Assembly: GCA_005656395.1 (NCBI GenBank)
Contig: SRSI01000066.1
Span: 868,001-932,000, forward strand
DNA: 64,000 nt
Source: Strongyloides papillosus
Taxonomy: Eukaryota > Nematoda > Chromadorea > Rhabditida > Strongyloididae
Direction: 5' to 3'
Positions 47,424 to 60,181 of this stretch are shown piece by piece (position 1 is the first letter of the stretch; every line of letters begins with the position of its first letter). A program made the translations under genes and the position numbers. The notes beneath the pieces were generated by a model, which worked only from the letters and a program-made list of their open reading frames with translations, did no database searches and was not told the origin of the DNA.

Positions 47424-48664
47424 TTAATATTCACCTATTAAAGCCATAGCGCTGAATGAAATATTATTAAGCTTATCCATTAATGGTTTTAATTCCTCCC
47501 CTGCATCTAATATAAATGTTTCTTCACTTGTTTCTCCACATTTCCGTGGAAAATTTTGAGTGGAATCTGAAATACACATTGATTACTACAATAAATTATA
47601 TTCATAATTATATTTGAATAAATAACTACAGACAAAAATATGATAAAAACAGAAAATACTTTTAATTTATCGACGACCACACAAAAAAGCCATTTACATA
47701 CTAAACATATTAATATTACCCGGCCGACATAGTGTAGTATAAAACAAATTAAAGTAGCGAACAAAAGTGTAAATGGTTGGATCAGTGGTGACAAGAAGTA
47801 CATTCGGAATTACATGCCAGTCTATATGACTGTATTATTCTGAGCGAAAGTCCCTGGGTCATTGAACTGAAAGAGTTGCAGCGTAAGTGCTGCCGTGCGG
47901 TTTTAGAATTATGTTCACAGATGTGTTACGTCATGAAGCACATCAAGTGTGGAGCTATCATATCTGGTACCGTTTTCACCGAAAGCAAAGTGACGTACAA
48001 ATTTAACAGCATAGGGCTCACTCTGTCGACCACTCAATTTTTTATGTTATCATTTATTTTAAACTTACCAAACTCGTAAAGCATTCCATTTATATTAACA
48101 TAGGACATGAAATGGTGTTCTACCATATCTCCATCAGGAACACTAGTTTCACCTTCTCTAGCACATTCATCATGAGCTTCCGAGATTGCTGACTCATTAA
48201 ACAAACTTGTTGATCTCTCCTCCATTGGCAATTTTTTTGCTTTTTCTAACCACTGTGCAAAAGAACCTGTCCCTCTATCAACAAATGGAGAATTTGCCAA
48301 AGCATGAAAGAGTGCGAATGTACCACAAGCATTTGAAATTTTTTGTCGCATAAAAAATATTTCATCTTCTGGATATACATTTTTACCTTCTTTAGTCAAT
48401 TCATTATACTTCTCAGAAATAATTTCAGAACATAATCTATAGTCTGGTAAACAAACTATCAATGCATGATGGGGACGAGGGATAAATTCAATCAAGCTTG
48501 CGTCAAAACCATAAACATCTGTTACAACTGTGTTTTTGATGCCAAGTCTCTTGATAAACTAAAAAAATTTATTTTCCAACATATTTATCAAAACCTACAT
48601 TTGACAATGTCTCTGGATTAGATTCCAATGCAAGCCAAGTTCCGTCTTTTTGAGTTTTTTCCAT
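47424..48664 (-). CDS. Ubiquitin carboxyl-terminal hydrolase, UCHL3 type (peptidase C12)
   Basis: Three exons, 48664-48599, 48558-48069 and 47566-47424, give 232 aa (human UCHL3 230). A cytosolic cysteine protease that frees ubiquitin from small adducts and precursors. Seen: the opening WLALESNPETLSNFIKRLG; DVYGFDASLIEFIPRP; the catalytic tetrad with oxyanion Gln94 and nucleophile Cys100 in RQKISNACGTFALFHALAN, His171 in VEHHFMSYV, and Asp186 in LYEFDSTQNFP (created exactly at the exon 2/3 junction, confirming the splice); and the closing GETSEET...FSAMALIGE. The crossover loop region (ERSTSLFNESAISEAHDE) is present. The second intron is 502 bases, ten times longer than usual here, because it contains a GC-rich insert. 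Confidence 0.95.
47722..48031. mobile_element. GC-rich insert with imperfect inverted ends in the UCH intron
   Basis: A block of about 310 bases inside an intron has markedly higher GC than anything around it. It is bounded by imperfect inverted repeats: GGCCGACATAGTG at 47722-47734 and CACTCTGTCGACC at 48019-48031 (11 of 13 positions complementary). Its + strand carries a long frame open from about 47783 to 48079, containing LKELQRKCCRAVLELC and CYVMKHIKCGAIISGT, with non-AT-biased codons. I know no matching element. No target-site duplication was visible. Alternatives: a processed fragment of a foreign or nuclear gene, or an intronic non-coding RNA. Confidence 0.35.
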
Positions 48665-51600
48665 AACTTAAAAATAGTGTATCAATTTCTTTTTTAATTA
48701 TAGAAATTTTAAACAATGACAATATCACTTAAATTCCCAACAACTTTCCTTTTAAGAGTACACATTTTTTTATTACTTCTAAAAAAAAAGATGTGCATTA
48801 CTGTTTTTCATACTTCCAAAAATAAAACCGAAAAGAATATATTTAACTAATTACAAAAAGTACAAAATTTTTTTTTTATAAAAAAATATGGAAATGTATT
48901 ATAAAAGGGAATTAAAAAATATAGAGAAAATATGGATACAATAAAAAATTACACGATATAAAAACGACCATCTGAATTTCATTTTTTATGGATTATTTTA
49001 TTTGAAGTTTTGTTTTCCATCGTATTCTGGTATCTTTTACTTATTAGATACAAAATTTTATAATTATATTGCTCACCTATATTTGTGTTGTGGTTTATCA
49101 TTAAGAAAATAAATTTATTCTTATCCACTCATTTTTAAAGAGCATTAAATATGGTAAAAATCTTAAATATAACTTTTTATATTTCAACTTTTGGAAATTT
49201 GACTAGAAATGTTGCATAAAAAATTAAGAATTTTAGTATAAATATATTTTATCACAATATTAATTTATATTTTGATGGTTCAAAAGAAATATAAATGTTT
49301 CATATGGCATTTTACTAAATATAATTTATAATAGATGCAATTATATCTAGGATATTGGTTATTTTTTGTTTGAAAAATTGGAATATATTAATGAAGGAAT
49401 TTTTTAATTTATTACTTAGTTGATCATTATGAAAATTAATTAAGCTTATAATTAATATCTTTTTAAATTAATAAAGTTTACATTTTGATAAACTTCTTAA
49501 CCCTGTTATTTCATTCTCAAAAATATTATAAATTTTATAACTTCATAATTTTGTTTTATGTCATTTTTAAATATTTATAGTTTTTTAATTAATTAATAAA
49601 AAAATTCATATGTTTATTAAAATATTGCTTTAACATTTTCTTAAGTTCGCCACTGGATTACATATTGTTTCTATGCTACATTTGATCTAAAAAGTTTTAA
49701 TGAGTATCATTAATTTTATTAATGATTGCATTCAAAATTATATCTAGCCACTTCTGGCAATAATCTTATTTAAAAAATATTATTCTTTTAGGATATTTTA
49801 AAATGTCCAATAATTATTAGTTTTTCAAAGTATTTTTAAATATAATATATGTCAATTTAATTGGCAATAAAAATATTACTGTGTTCACTTCTTTTCCTCT
49901 TTTCAAAAATTTATTTAACTTAAATTTTTGTTTGCATTAAAAAGTATACCGATTTTTTTAGAATTTTTGAAGCCCTGAGACCTAATATAATTTGGTAAAT
50001 ATTATTTTCATCATCTTATTATGTGATTATAAACAACATTGTTACTTTTTTCTGCTATTCTTTTAAATGTAAATATAATTTGACTGGGTAAAAATTACAT
50101 AAATAAGTAGGATTTTGTTTTCTTTTCATTTCTTTTAAAATAATATCTTGATGCAATTAACCAATTAGAAGAATAAAACCTTATTTAACACAATTCACGG
50201 TCTCATTATGTAGCCAAGAAAATTATACTTATAATAGGCTTTTCGATATATTGTGAATACATTGAGAAATGTGAGTAATTTAGCTTAACCGGAAATTCTT
50301 CTGATTATATATCATAAACAAAACATTTAAAATAGAAATATGTCTTCATGTTTAGAAGATAATAAAAACTAACCTTAAAAATCTTTGATTTATTGATATC
50401 TCATATTTAAAGGTCGATAAAATAAGAAAAAATTTAAGAGATATTGTGTTTGATGGTTTATTCAAAAAATATCTTTCCTAAAAAGTATTCTTTTTACATT
50501 TATTTTATCATTTTATTATTTAATTATTTTATTTTCGATTTTAATTAAGAGAAAAATTACATACTGAAAAAATTTTCCCACCAAATAATTCTTTAATTTT
50601 ACAACAAATTTTTAAAATTATGAACTATAAAATATTATTTTTAATTTAGTAAGAAAAATTTGTCACAATAATTAGCCAGTGTAGTGTAAGATAAATGTTC
50701 TTAGGAATTCATTATTAAGCGTGAAATAATATAGAATTTTTATAACCACACTCCTTAAGACTATTATCTTTTTTGAATATTTTTATTTTATACTTTTGCT
50801 GTTCTTTTTGTTACCTTATTAATAACATGTTATATTAAAAATAGAAAAAAATCTTGAAGAGTATTTTTTTAAGTATAATTGTAACAAAAATATAAATTGT
50901 TAACTTTACTTTTCCAGACTTTTTCTAGAAAATAATTAAAGTGGAACTGCATAAATTCTGTTTATTAAATGAATCCATAAATAACATTACTATGTAACCC
51001 TACAGTAATTGTTAAAATTTGCACTGAAAATAACACATCGAATTAAAAATTTTACATTACTTTAAAATAGCTGTTTTTTTAACCTTTTATAATATTAATA
51101 AATTTTTGGATACCATGTGTATTTTTATTTGAATTACATAAATTCAAAACTAAATATCGAATAACTCTGTACTTTGTTAAGTTTCGATGATATTCTGAAA
51201 ATTTTGGTAAATATTTATCTTGTCATAATTATCATTTATTGCCAAAACATTAAATAAAACTTTGACTTTATATACTGTATTAAAACACATTCTTATTTCA
51301 CAGTCTTCAGATGCTTCGAATAAAAGATTGTTTTATTTCAATATCTTTTTTATTTAATATTCTGAGTTGTATCCTTTAAATTGCATAAATAATAATGCAA
51401 ATTTTTTAGACATATATAGAAGGCAAACTAATGATATCAATTAAAATATGATTCTAAATTATTGCAATTACTTCACTATATCCATGATATTTATTTTAAT
51501 TCTTCTCAATTGTTTTTATATTAATGCATTACCATAGAAATATTAAAAAGTATGAATTTTGTTATTTGGAACATTTATCAATACGTCATAACTTGCTCTA

Positions 51601-54600
51601 TTATTTGCAATTATTTGGTTTACAATAAGATATGATTGTTTTAGCTACTATGTTACAAGATCTCATGAGACCCATATATGTTCTAGGTACACATTCTTGT
51701 AGGGTGATGATTTAGTATCACTTAGTCGAAATATGACGTTTAAAAAGAATAAACCATTCTAATATTTACAAGAAATTGTTGCTTGATGTTGTAAAAATAA
51801 AACAAAAATTGTTTAAACATTGCCATAACTTTAAAATATACATTTATTTTATGTTCCTTAATATGTTATAATTTGTTTGAAATAAATTTGCAAATATTTT
51901 ACCATGAACTAACACATTATCATATTATATTTTTATTACAATTTACTTTTTTGAACGATTAATTTGTACTTAAATATTTTTATCTTCTTAAACATCTGAT
52001 TTTAAATATCTTGAAAATAAAAAGTACATAAAAATGCTTTATAATAAAAAAGTACTTTTAGTAAAAACTATACTATTTTTTTTAAAAAATTTCAACATTA
52101 TAATCGTTATTAATGAATATATTATTACTCAATTTAACATTTTAGTTTTTAACAAAAGGAAAATAATAATTAAAAATATTATCAAAAAGTCACTATCTTT
52201 AAAGCTAAAACTTTTTGGTGTCATGTATCAGGATTCTATTATATCCATTTAGTTAAAAGGAAAACTTTAATTTGAAACTGAAATTTGAGAGATTCTAGCA
52301 ATTTATTCTTCATATTATTGTGCACAATGACCAATGAACCCACGCCATTACAAATTCATTCAGATTATGAAATGAGGTAGGTTTAAGAAAATTATATTAA
52401 CAAAAATTTTTAAAAACTATTTATTAAAATTTTGTCTATAAATAATAACAAAGTTACTTTGTTTTCGTGCAGAAATATACTTTTTTAGAAAATGAATTAA
52501 TTAAAAATAATTTTATAAAAGAATAAAAGATTTGATGGTTTTTTGATGTTTACATGTATAACAATTCAAAATAAAATTTTACAATTTAAAAAAAAATAAA
52601 ATTTAATTTGTCAATTCTAAAATGTTGAATTATATAACTTGTTTTTGTAAACTTAATAACATTAACTCAAAAATTTTGGGGATAATTATAAACGAAAAAT
52701 TAATATAGTGATTATTTTTCTTACTAATCTCAAAGAATATTTTTTCATTTAGTACAATAAATAATTATTATACTGCGAATTTTAACTTATCGTATAATAT
52801 TGAAAGTGATGTTATATGTTCTATCTTATAATTGCAATTCATTATAGTTTATTCATGTAATAAAAAATTCAAATGTGATGATACACTTAATACCATTGTT
52901 AAAAAATTTCTATTAATTTCAATCCTTATAAATGTTTATTTCGTTTAGGAAATTTTCAAACAAGCTATCTATTTTAGTTTATTTTCCTTGTAAAGAATAG
53001 TTTTAAAAATTTTTTTAGTGAAAGATTATTTTGGAACATGAAATTTAACAAATTTATATCAAATTTTCTAAAATTATCGCAACAAATTTATATTCTTTCT
53101 AAGAAAATTAAAAAAAAATGAAGTTCTATGTACTTTGAATACAAAATTAATATTTTTTCCATTAAGATTTAATAAAAATTTAATAGACTTTTAGTTTGTA
53201 AATTTCTTTCTAACTATTAAAATTGTAGAACTTTTAGCTATAATCAACGACTCTTCAAAAAAAATTTATTATTAAATATATTTAGTTTTATAGCTTCTAA
53301 AATTTTCAATATAAATACAACATAATGTAATACATCATAACAATACCTCTTGTTATTATAATAATTGTATTTTTTGCTAAAGTTTATAAAAATTATTAAA
53401 ATATTAAAATTAAATACTTTTCACTGTTGCTTATTTTTCTTTTTACCAGATAGAATATTCTCATGGGAATTTAGGTTGAAAAATATAAATGTAATGATTA
53501 GTAGCTTTATCATTAGAAGACTAGACATCTATTTATTTCTTTACATGTAATGCTAGGAGTTTTTAATTGAATATGATATTAATTTTGTTGATTTTTAGGA
53601 TGCCGTTTGTAAAGTATTATCTTTTTAGTGTGAAAATGAAATTTAATTATATAATAATAAAAATTTTATCTTACCATATTTAGTTTTTTTATTTATTGTA
53701 TTTTATAGTGTTTTTTTATATTATCCAAATTATTAAATTAAACTAAATATAGTAATGAATCAATAAGAACCTTTTAAACAATATAAATTTGGGAATTTTT
53801 AATTTTTACATAAGTTAATAAAAGCCATATACAAAATTTCGCTTTTACAATAAAATGAACTTTTTGATAGTTTAGTAACTAAAGAATCATTTTAAGTTAT
53901 TTTTAATTTTACAATAGATAAATATATAAGTGTATAAATTGTTTTTTTATAGAGTTAAAATTAAACTGTAAGTAAAATACATAACATATTCATCTTTATT
54001 TATTTTAAATTACATTTTAAAGCAATCACTAACTATATTATTTCAATAACTATAAATGAAATTGAATCAATCATTTTAAATTTGTTTTTAATCATTTATC
54101 TTATCTTCAAATTGAATAATACTGTATTCAGTTTAGTGAGTATATCAAAAAAAGTTCTATTTCGAAAACATTTTGAATAAAGATTAAGTTATAGTAATTT
54201 AAATTATCTAATAGTAAACCATTTGGTATAATTCGTTATCATTTTTATTATCAATATGTATAATTTCTGGAAATATTTATCTTAAAGAAGATAATATAAT
54301 CTCTAGTGGGATAGGAAAAAGTTTGTTTTTAGCTTCTTTTTATATTCCTTAATATTATATTTTTAAAATAAAAATTATAATAAATTTATCCCTTTATTTA
54401 CGTTTAATAATTACATTTGTCAGCATATGTTAAGTGTTTTAAAAAATTTTTTCTACTAAATTAGTCGTATCTACAATTCCAGATGGAGGAATTATTTCAT
54501 TTTATGATTTTTCAAAATTTACAGCACTATTATTAAAAATTATATTCTATTTTAATTTGTCAAAAAAAATATTTCGTTCTTTTTATTAATTTATTCCCTG

Positions 54601-54613
54601 GAAAAATTTATTA
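48665..54613. other. 6-kb intergenic desert
   Basis: Long AT-rich region between the UCH gene and the GPCR. The only signals are an exon-like segment at 52327-52376 and a coding-like frame at about 54445-54590, both described elsewhere. Other open frames (52034-52252, 53365-53550) have random AT-rich composition. Confidence 0.5.
52327..52376 (+). other. Exon-like segment with start codon and splice donor
   Basis: ATG followed by sixteen in-frame codons of normal gene composition (MTNEPTPLQIHSDYEM) and then AG/GTAGGT, a usable donor. Its GC content is about twice the local level. It looks like a first coding exon. The partner exon was not identified; an acceptor at 53598 joins in frame but gives only a short product. 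Could belong to a gene with a long first intron, possibly the GPCR downstream. Confidence 0.3.
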
Positions 54614-56510
54614 ATGATGCTTTCTAATGATACAATATCTACGTCGCCATCATACTATGATGTATCTAATGATACAAACATTATATTACTTAGTGAACCA
54701 GGAATTATTGCTTTCCTACCAAAGTAAGTGTTGAAAACAAATTGAATATGCCTTGAAAATTGGTGTATTTTCATATTTAATAATAAATAGTTTTTAAAAA
54801 GTTTTGATTTTGATTAAATAATAAAAAATAATACATAATATATAACAATTATTTTTTTTAGTGTTGTAAATTTTATAGCACCAAATGCAACAGAATGTGT
54901 TTGTCAAGATTTACAGATTCAAGATTATACAGCATCATATGAATGGTTCAATTTTATTCTCATAATTTTAGCATTACCATCTTTGTCGGTTTTTGGAGTT
55001 TTAACTAACTTTATAAATTTATATATATATTCAAGACATCACATGCAAAATTCAGCCAACACTTATCTTTTGTTTCTTGGTTGTTCAGATTTTCTTGTTA
55101 TCGTAACTGGTCTTTTTATTTTTTGGATTGATTCTGCACGAACATATATACAGGAATTAGCACGTGGACCTTATACTACTGTTTATACATTACCATTCGG
55201 GTATATGGCTCAGACATGTTCCATTTATTTTACTGTTGCTGCTGCAGTTGATTGTTATGTGAATGTATGTTGGAAACATTTTGCAGAAAAATATTGTACT
55301 GTTTTAACAGCAAGAAAAATTTGCGCTTCCGTTGCTTTAGGTTCAATTTTATACAACTCATTACGCTTCCCTCAATTTAATTTAAGAAGCTGTTTACATG
55401 CTGGTAGTCAGGTATTTTGATAAATAAATAAAATTAGATAAACATATTTTTTAGGAAGTTGTTATTGAAATTTGCCCAACCACTTTATTTTTTACAATAA
55501 ATACAATATACAATATTTACATGTACATGGTTCTAATGACACTTTTGCCATTTATGCTCCTTTTAGTATTAAATGCATTTATCGTTGTAAAGCAAAGTAT
55601 GAAAAATGAGAATGGACAAATTAGGAAGTTATCTACTTCTGAAGATGTATTAAGTACCAATCCTAATAATCAAAAAGATACAATAGTTAATACAAAATCA
55701 GAAAAAGAACAAAATGCCGGTGATGATACAATTACAATGATAATGGTTGTTGTTCTTTTTTTGTGCTGTAATACATTAGCATTAATAGTTAACTTAATAG
55801 AAACTTTTTTTGAACCTGATCCACTTTTACTTAATTTTTTATCCGATGCCTCTAATTTTCTTGTTATTTTTAATTCATCTGTCAACTGTGTTATTTATAT
55901 AATTTTCAATAAGGAATATAGAGAAGAATTTATCAATCTTTTCTCAAATTTAACCAGAATTTGTTGTAGGAAGTCACATAATGAGTGCCCTCCTAGTAAT
56001 ACAATTATTAAGGATAAAAAATTAATACTCAATGAAGAATTATCGTCAGCTGAAGAAAAATCAGAGGTTTCATCGCCTATTTGGAAATTACAAAGACTAC
56101 CTAATGAAGTTATCCAAAATACTTATAATATGTACAACAATAAATGGAATGAAGATATATCAAAAAGGACTAAATATACAGCATATAATCCTCAAAATTA
56201 TGAACTTCTCTTAGTAGATGATGACTTTGAAGCCGACAGTGGATTAGGAGGTGATTCAAATGGTGAACTACAAATTAATTCTGAATTACATTTAAAGTCT
56301 TTACCAAATTCAAAAGGTTCACATAATACTCCTATATCCTTACCAATAGCAACTTTTTCAAACAAAACTCGTCAATACATTCGCCATTCATTAGATAAAT
56401 CACATAAAGTTGATGATTTTTCGAAAAAAAAACATGTACCGATTCAAACAGAATACAGAGAGAACAAATCAAATCATAGGGTCATTTCAGTAGCAATGAC
56501 TTCATTGTGA
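54614..56510 (+). CDS. FMRFamide-receptor-like neuropeptide GPCR
   Basis: Three exons, 54614-54723, 54862-55411 and 55455-56510, give 571 aa. A rhodopsin-family receptor: an N-terminal tail with NDT/NAT glycosylation sites and CVCQ; TM1 (FILIILALPSLSVFGVLTNFINLYI); TM2 (TYLLFLGCSDFLVIVTGLFIF); TM3 (MAQTCSIYFTVAAAVDCYV); TM4 (ICASVALGSILYNSL); the extracellular RSCLH and EICPT with loop cysteines; TM5 (YMVLMTLLPFMLLLVLNAFIVV); TM6 (TMIMVVVLFLCCNTLALIVNL); and TM7 ending NSSVNCVIYIIF. The overall pattern, including FPQFN before TM5 and NxxxNxxIY in TM7, resembles the FMRFamide-receptor-related (FRPR) group. The DRY motif is DCY. A long cytoplasmic tail ends with basic stretches. The ligand is unknown. 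Confidence 0.85.
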
Positions 56511-57078
56511 ATACATATCATCATAAATACAAGAAAATTATTTAAAAATTTAACTAGTAAGAAAATTTGTTCATTTAAAAAAATGTAATAAGTAATTAGC
56601 AGATATATTAAAAAATTTTTTATTAAAATATAGTTGAAATTTATCATATAAATATGAGAAAAATAATATGTTATTTTATTTATATTTGAAAAAGAAATTT
56701 TATCCTTTTGTTATATCTTATTTTTATAACTGATTATTATAAACATATCCTTTAACAGTAAAGTTTAACGAACAAAGATTAAATTTGTAAGTCTTTTTTT
56801 AGAATTTACATAACTGTGTACACTATTCTCCAAAATATATTATTTATATTATATTTTTACTTTAACTTGGCTTATTTTTTTTGACATTTATTTATCTTAA
56901 CATATTATTAGCATAAAATTAACGCTTATTTTTTAACTTAAAATTTAGTATATACAGATGTCTGAGGTACCTAAAAATTTTACATTGATAATTCCCCATT
57001 TTATATGTAATTTTTAAAAATAATCTTAAAATATTTTTATAGATAAATGAGTATATTTCTTAAAATATTTTATTATAA
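56511..57078. other. Intergenic spacer
   Basis: 568 bases between the GPCR and the GPAT gene, AT-rich. An acceptor-like TTTTATAG (about 57035-57042) lies some 36 bases upstream of the GPAT start and may be a leader splice site. Nothing else seen. Confidence 0.4.
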
Positions 57079-59281
57079 ATGCTAAAATCAAAGAAAATTA
57101 TGATAGAGGTAACATAAAATTTATTTTAAATAAGTAAATTTGTAGAACCTTTTCAATGAAAACTCTCTGGATCAAAAATTAAATATTAACTTATCCAATT
57201 TAAAACAACCTTTGGGAGGATGTGTTTCATGTAAATTATGCGAAACAAGTCAAAGAAGAAGAACTAAATCTGAAAATATTACAGCTACAGTTGAGGAGAA
57301 TTTCATTGATGTACTTGATTTTTCAAAATTTGATGGTGTTAAAAATATACACAAGTTGACATCAATAAATACTAAAGTACTACCTTCATTATGGTTCGCA
57401 GATTTTAGATATGTTTTTAGACATGGTTTGAATCATGAATACCCTTCTGTTATGGAAAAAGTAATAATGTCAAAAAGAGTTTATAAGGCAATGGAAGAGG
57501 AAGTTACTCGAAGTGGTAATACTATAGCATATGTTAAAAAAAAGGTTTTAAATTATTTTTATGAAATGAAAGCATCACTTTCTAAATTCATTTGTCGATG
57601 CTGCGCCTATGGATTGTATAAAATTTTTAGAAAACTAATGAAAAGTTTACTTGTTTGTCCACGACAAATGGAGAAGATAAAGGAGGCAGAAAAAACGGGA
57701 ATACCAATAATATATCTACCATTACATAGAAGTCATTTAGATTATCTTCTCATTACATGGATTGTTTGGCATTGGGATATAAGGCTTCCTCATATAGCTT
57801 CAGGTGATAATTTAAATTTAACAGGATTTGGATGGTTATTAAGAGCCACTGGGGCGTTTTTTATCAGAAGAAAAATAAATCCCGAAGATTCTGGTGGGAA
57901 TGATGCTTTATATAGAGCTGTTTTACATAGTTACATGACAGAAATTTTAAAATCAGGAATGTCGTTAGAATTTTTTTTGGAAGGCACACGAAGTAGATTT
58001 GGAAAATCACTTTTACCAAAAAATGGATTGATTTCAAATGTTTATGAGGCAGTTACGGAAGAGGGTGTAAATGATGTTTACCTAGTTCCTGTTAGCTATT
58101 CATATGACAAAACAGTTGAAGGAATCTTTATGAATGAATTAATGGGTCATAAAAAGAAGAGAGAAAGTATTCTTGGTGTATTTATGGGTGTTTGGAATGT
58201 ATTAAAATTGACAGAACAGTGTGGAAATGTCAGAGTAACATTTGGCACGCCAACATTGTTATCAGAATATTTAAATGCAATGAAAAATAATATAGAGGAG
58301 AGTATTGAATTGAATTATCCTGCAACTCCTCATTCTTATCGTGAATTACTTCCATGGCATGATGCTAATACACCACGTAGAACAATTATTAGAGCAGTTG
58401 GATTTCATATTATATATGATGCCACATTTCAATCATCCATTTCTGTTACTTCTTTAATTTCATCTATTCTTTTATGTCAATATAGAAATGGGGCAAAATT
58501 ATCAGATGTTGGAGAAACATTTTTAGAATTAGCTAGTGATATAACAAATAAAGGATTTGATATTGTTGGCTATGAACCAGATAGTGAATTTTCTTATACA
58601 CTTTTAAAAGAAGGTTTTCAGCACATTGGAAAATGTGTAAATATTACGGGAGAGTCTGATACAGATATTGAGAATTATAATGTTAGTATAAAAGAATCAC
58701 AAGCTGCTTATATTGAATTAGCATATAATAAAAATGGAATAGTTCATATATTTATGATAGAATCAGCTTTGGCTTTAGCATACGTATCATCTCCATTGGG
58801 GACTTCAAAAAATGATATTGTTAATATTGCTTTAATTATTTGTTCAACATTACGATTTGAAGCGGTATTTTGTAAGCCCTGTGAGAATTTGCGCAAAAAA
58901 GTTGAGAAAATTTATGATCAATTTATTGCGACTGAATCTGAAGATTACTTTATTTCAAAAAAAGTAATTTATTGTTCTAATATATTGAGACCATTTCTAC
59001 AAACATTATATATTGTTTTGAAGGCTTTGTATAGTACTAACTATACTACCATTAAAACAGATACTTTATTTATCAGAAAATTTCTCAGCGATGTTAGCGG
59101 AAAATACCAATTTAACATTTTCCAGGAATCATTCAACTCTGACTCGGTACATAATTCATTAAAGCTATTAAGGGCAAAGGAAATTATTTTGTCATCTCAA
59201 TTCAAGATTAACAACGAGGATGAAGCATTGAGTTTACAACGCTTCCTTGAATTTATTCTAAATAGTAAAGATAGTGTTTAA
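57079..59281 (+). CDS. acl-6: Glycerol-3-phosphate acyltransferase, mitochondrial type (GPAM/ACL-6)
   Basis: Two exons, 57079-57108 and 57146-59281, give 721 aa. The tiny ten-codon first exon (MLKSKKIMIE) is inferred because the main frame has no ATG before the domain and a 37-base GT-AG intron joins them in phase. The enzyme makes lysophosphatidate from glycerol-3-phosphate and acyl-CoA at the mitochondrial outer membrane. The acyltransferase motifs are all present: HRSHLD (204-209, H-x4-D), GAFFIRR (246-252), FLEGTRSR (287-294) and VPVS (324-327). The downstream helical half typical of GPAM follows (VNITGESDTD, IELAYNKNGIVHIFMIESALALAY). Dihydroxyacetone-phosphate acyltransferase (GNPAT) is the main alternative, but the N-terminal and C-terminal regions fit GPAM better. 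Confidence 0.9.
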
Positions 59282-59456
59282 AATACCTTAGTTTTTTTTC
59301 TTTACTACGATTGTTAACAATTATTTTAATAAAAAGTTTTTATGAGAACAATTCAAAACCAAATTATCAAAAAGTCTTTAACATTGTGTACATATTATTA
59401 ACAAATAGATAAAGAAACAGTGGTGTTTTACAATAAATCAAAAGTATATAATTATT

Positions 59457-60181
59457 TTAGTTTTTTGAATCTTGACGTGATGATAATTTCTCTGGAAGAA
59501 CAATTCTAGGCTTGACCATTGAACCTGTCTTGTTTGATGAATCTTTATGGACTTCGTATCTTATTGATTCATTATCTGGAATTTCGAGTTTTTCTTTCAA
59601 GATCTGACCAATACGTAAGTTTATATCATCACGAGAAGCGTCACGGGTCCAGAGGGAAACTTTATCTCCTTTTTGTCTAATATTAACAACGGCACCACAA
59701 ATATAAGGACCATAGTTTTCAAATTGTTCTCCTATTATTGCCATCATCAATTCAATCCAATAGTGATCAAGTTTAGCTGCTCGTTTACTTTTATCAACGA
59801 CAACCAACCAACGTCCACCTTTGACGTTGTTAGCATCTTCCCACATTGGTTTGATACCTTCTTTGAAAAGATAGTAATCACTTCCCCAGTTCAAGCCACT
59901 TGCTAGTTGAATATGATGATAAAGTCTAAAAATATATTGATTACATCAGTGGTATGTTGTAGTGGAAATAGTACTTACGCCCAAAAATCTTCAACAGTAT
60001 CAAATGTCGAAACCATTTTAAGACAATCCTCCCATTCCTTATTTCTATCACCTTTAAGATACCAAAGACACCATCTTGAAGTAAGCTTGTGCTTTCCATT
60101 TGAAATAGAAACTTCAGCAGGAAGCTTTACCTCTTGACTCTGTTTAGCTGTAGCGACATCTGAGTTATTATCAACCATCAT
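59457..60181 (-). CDS. Translation initiation factor eIF4E (IFE family)
   Basis: Two exons, 60181-59979 and 59925-59457, give 223 aa. The cytoplasmic mRNA cap-binding protein. Cap-sandwich tryptophans W50 and W96 with E97 (PMWED) have the same 46-residue spacing as W56/W102/E103 in human eIF4E. Also seen: LTSRWCLWYLKGDRNKEW; FDTVEDFWALYHHIQLASGL with the eIF4G-binding VEDFW; KGGRWLVVVDK; HYWIELMMAIIGEQF; and AVVNIRQKGDKVSLWT. Nematode isoforms bind either mono-methyl or tri-methyl (trans-spliced) caps; the isoform class (IFE-3-like or other) cannot be settled from these residues alone. The N-terminal MMVDNN offers two adjacent ATGs. Confidence 0.97.

Noticed and set aside
52373..52394. let-7-family seed (TGAGGTAGGT) resembling a microRNA
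   Set aside because: No complementary arm that pairs with the seed was found within about 100 bases on either side; the match is better explained as the end of an exon-like segment plus a GTAGGT splice donor.
55670..55885. Minus-strand frame antisense to the GPCR
   Set aside because: Shadow of the third cytoplasmic loop/TM6 coding region.
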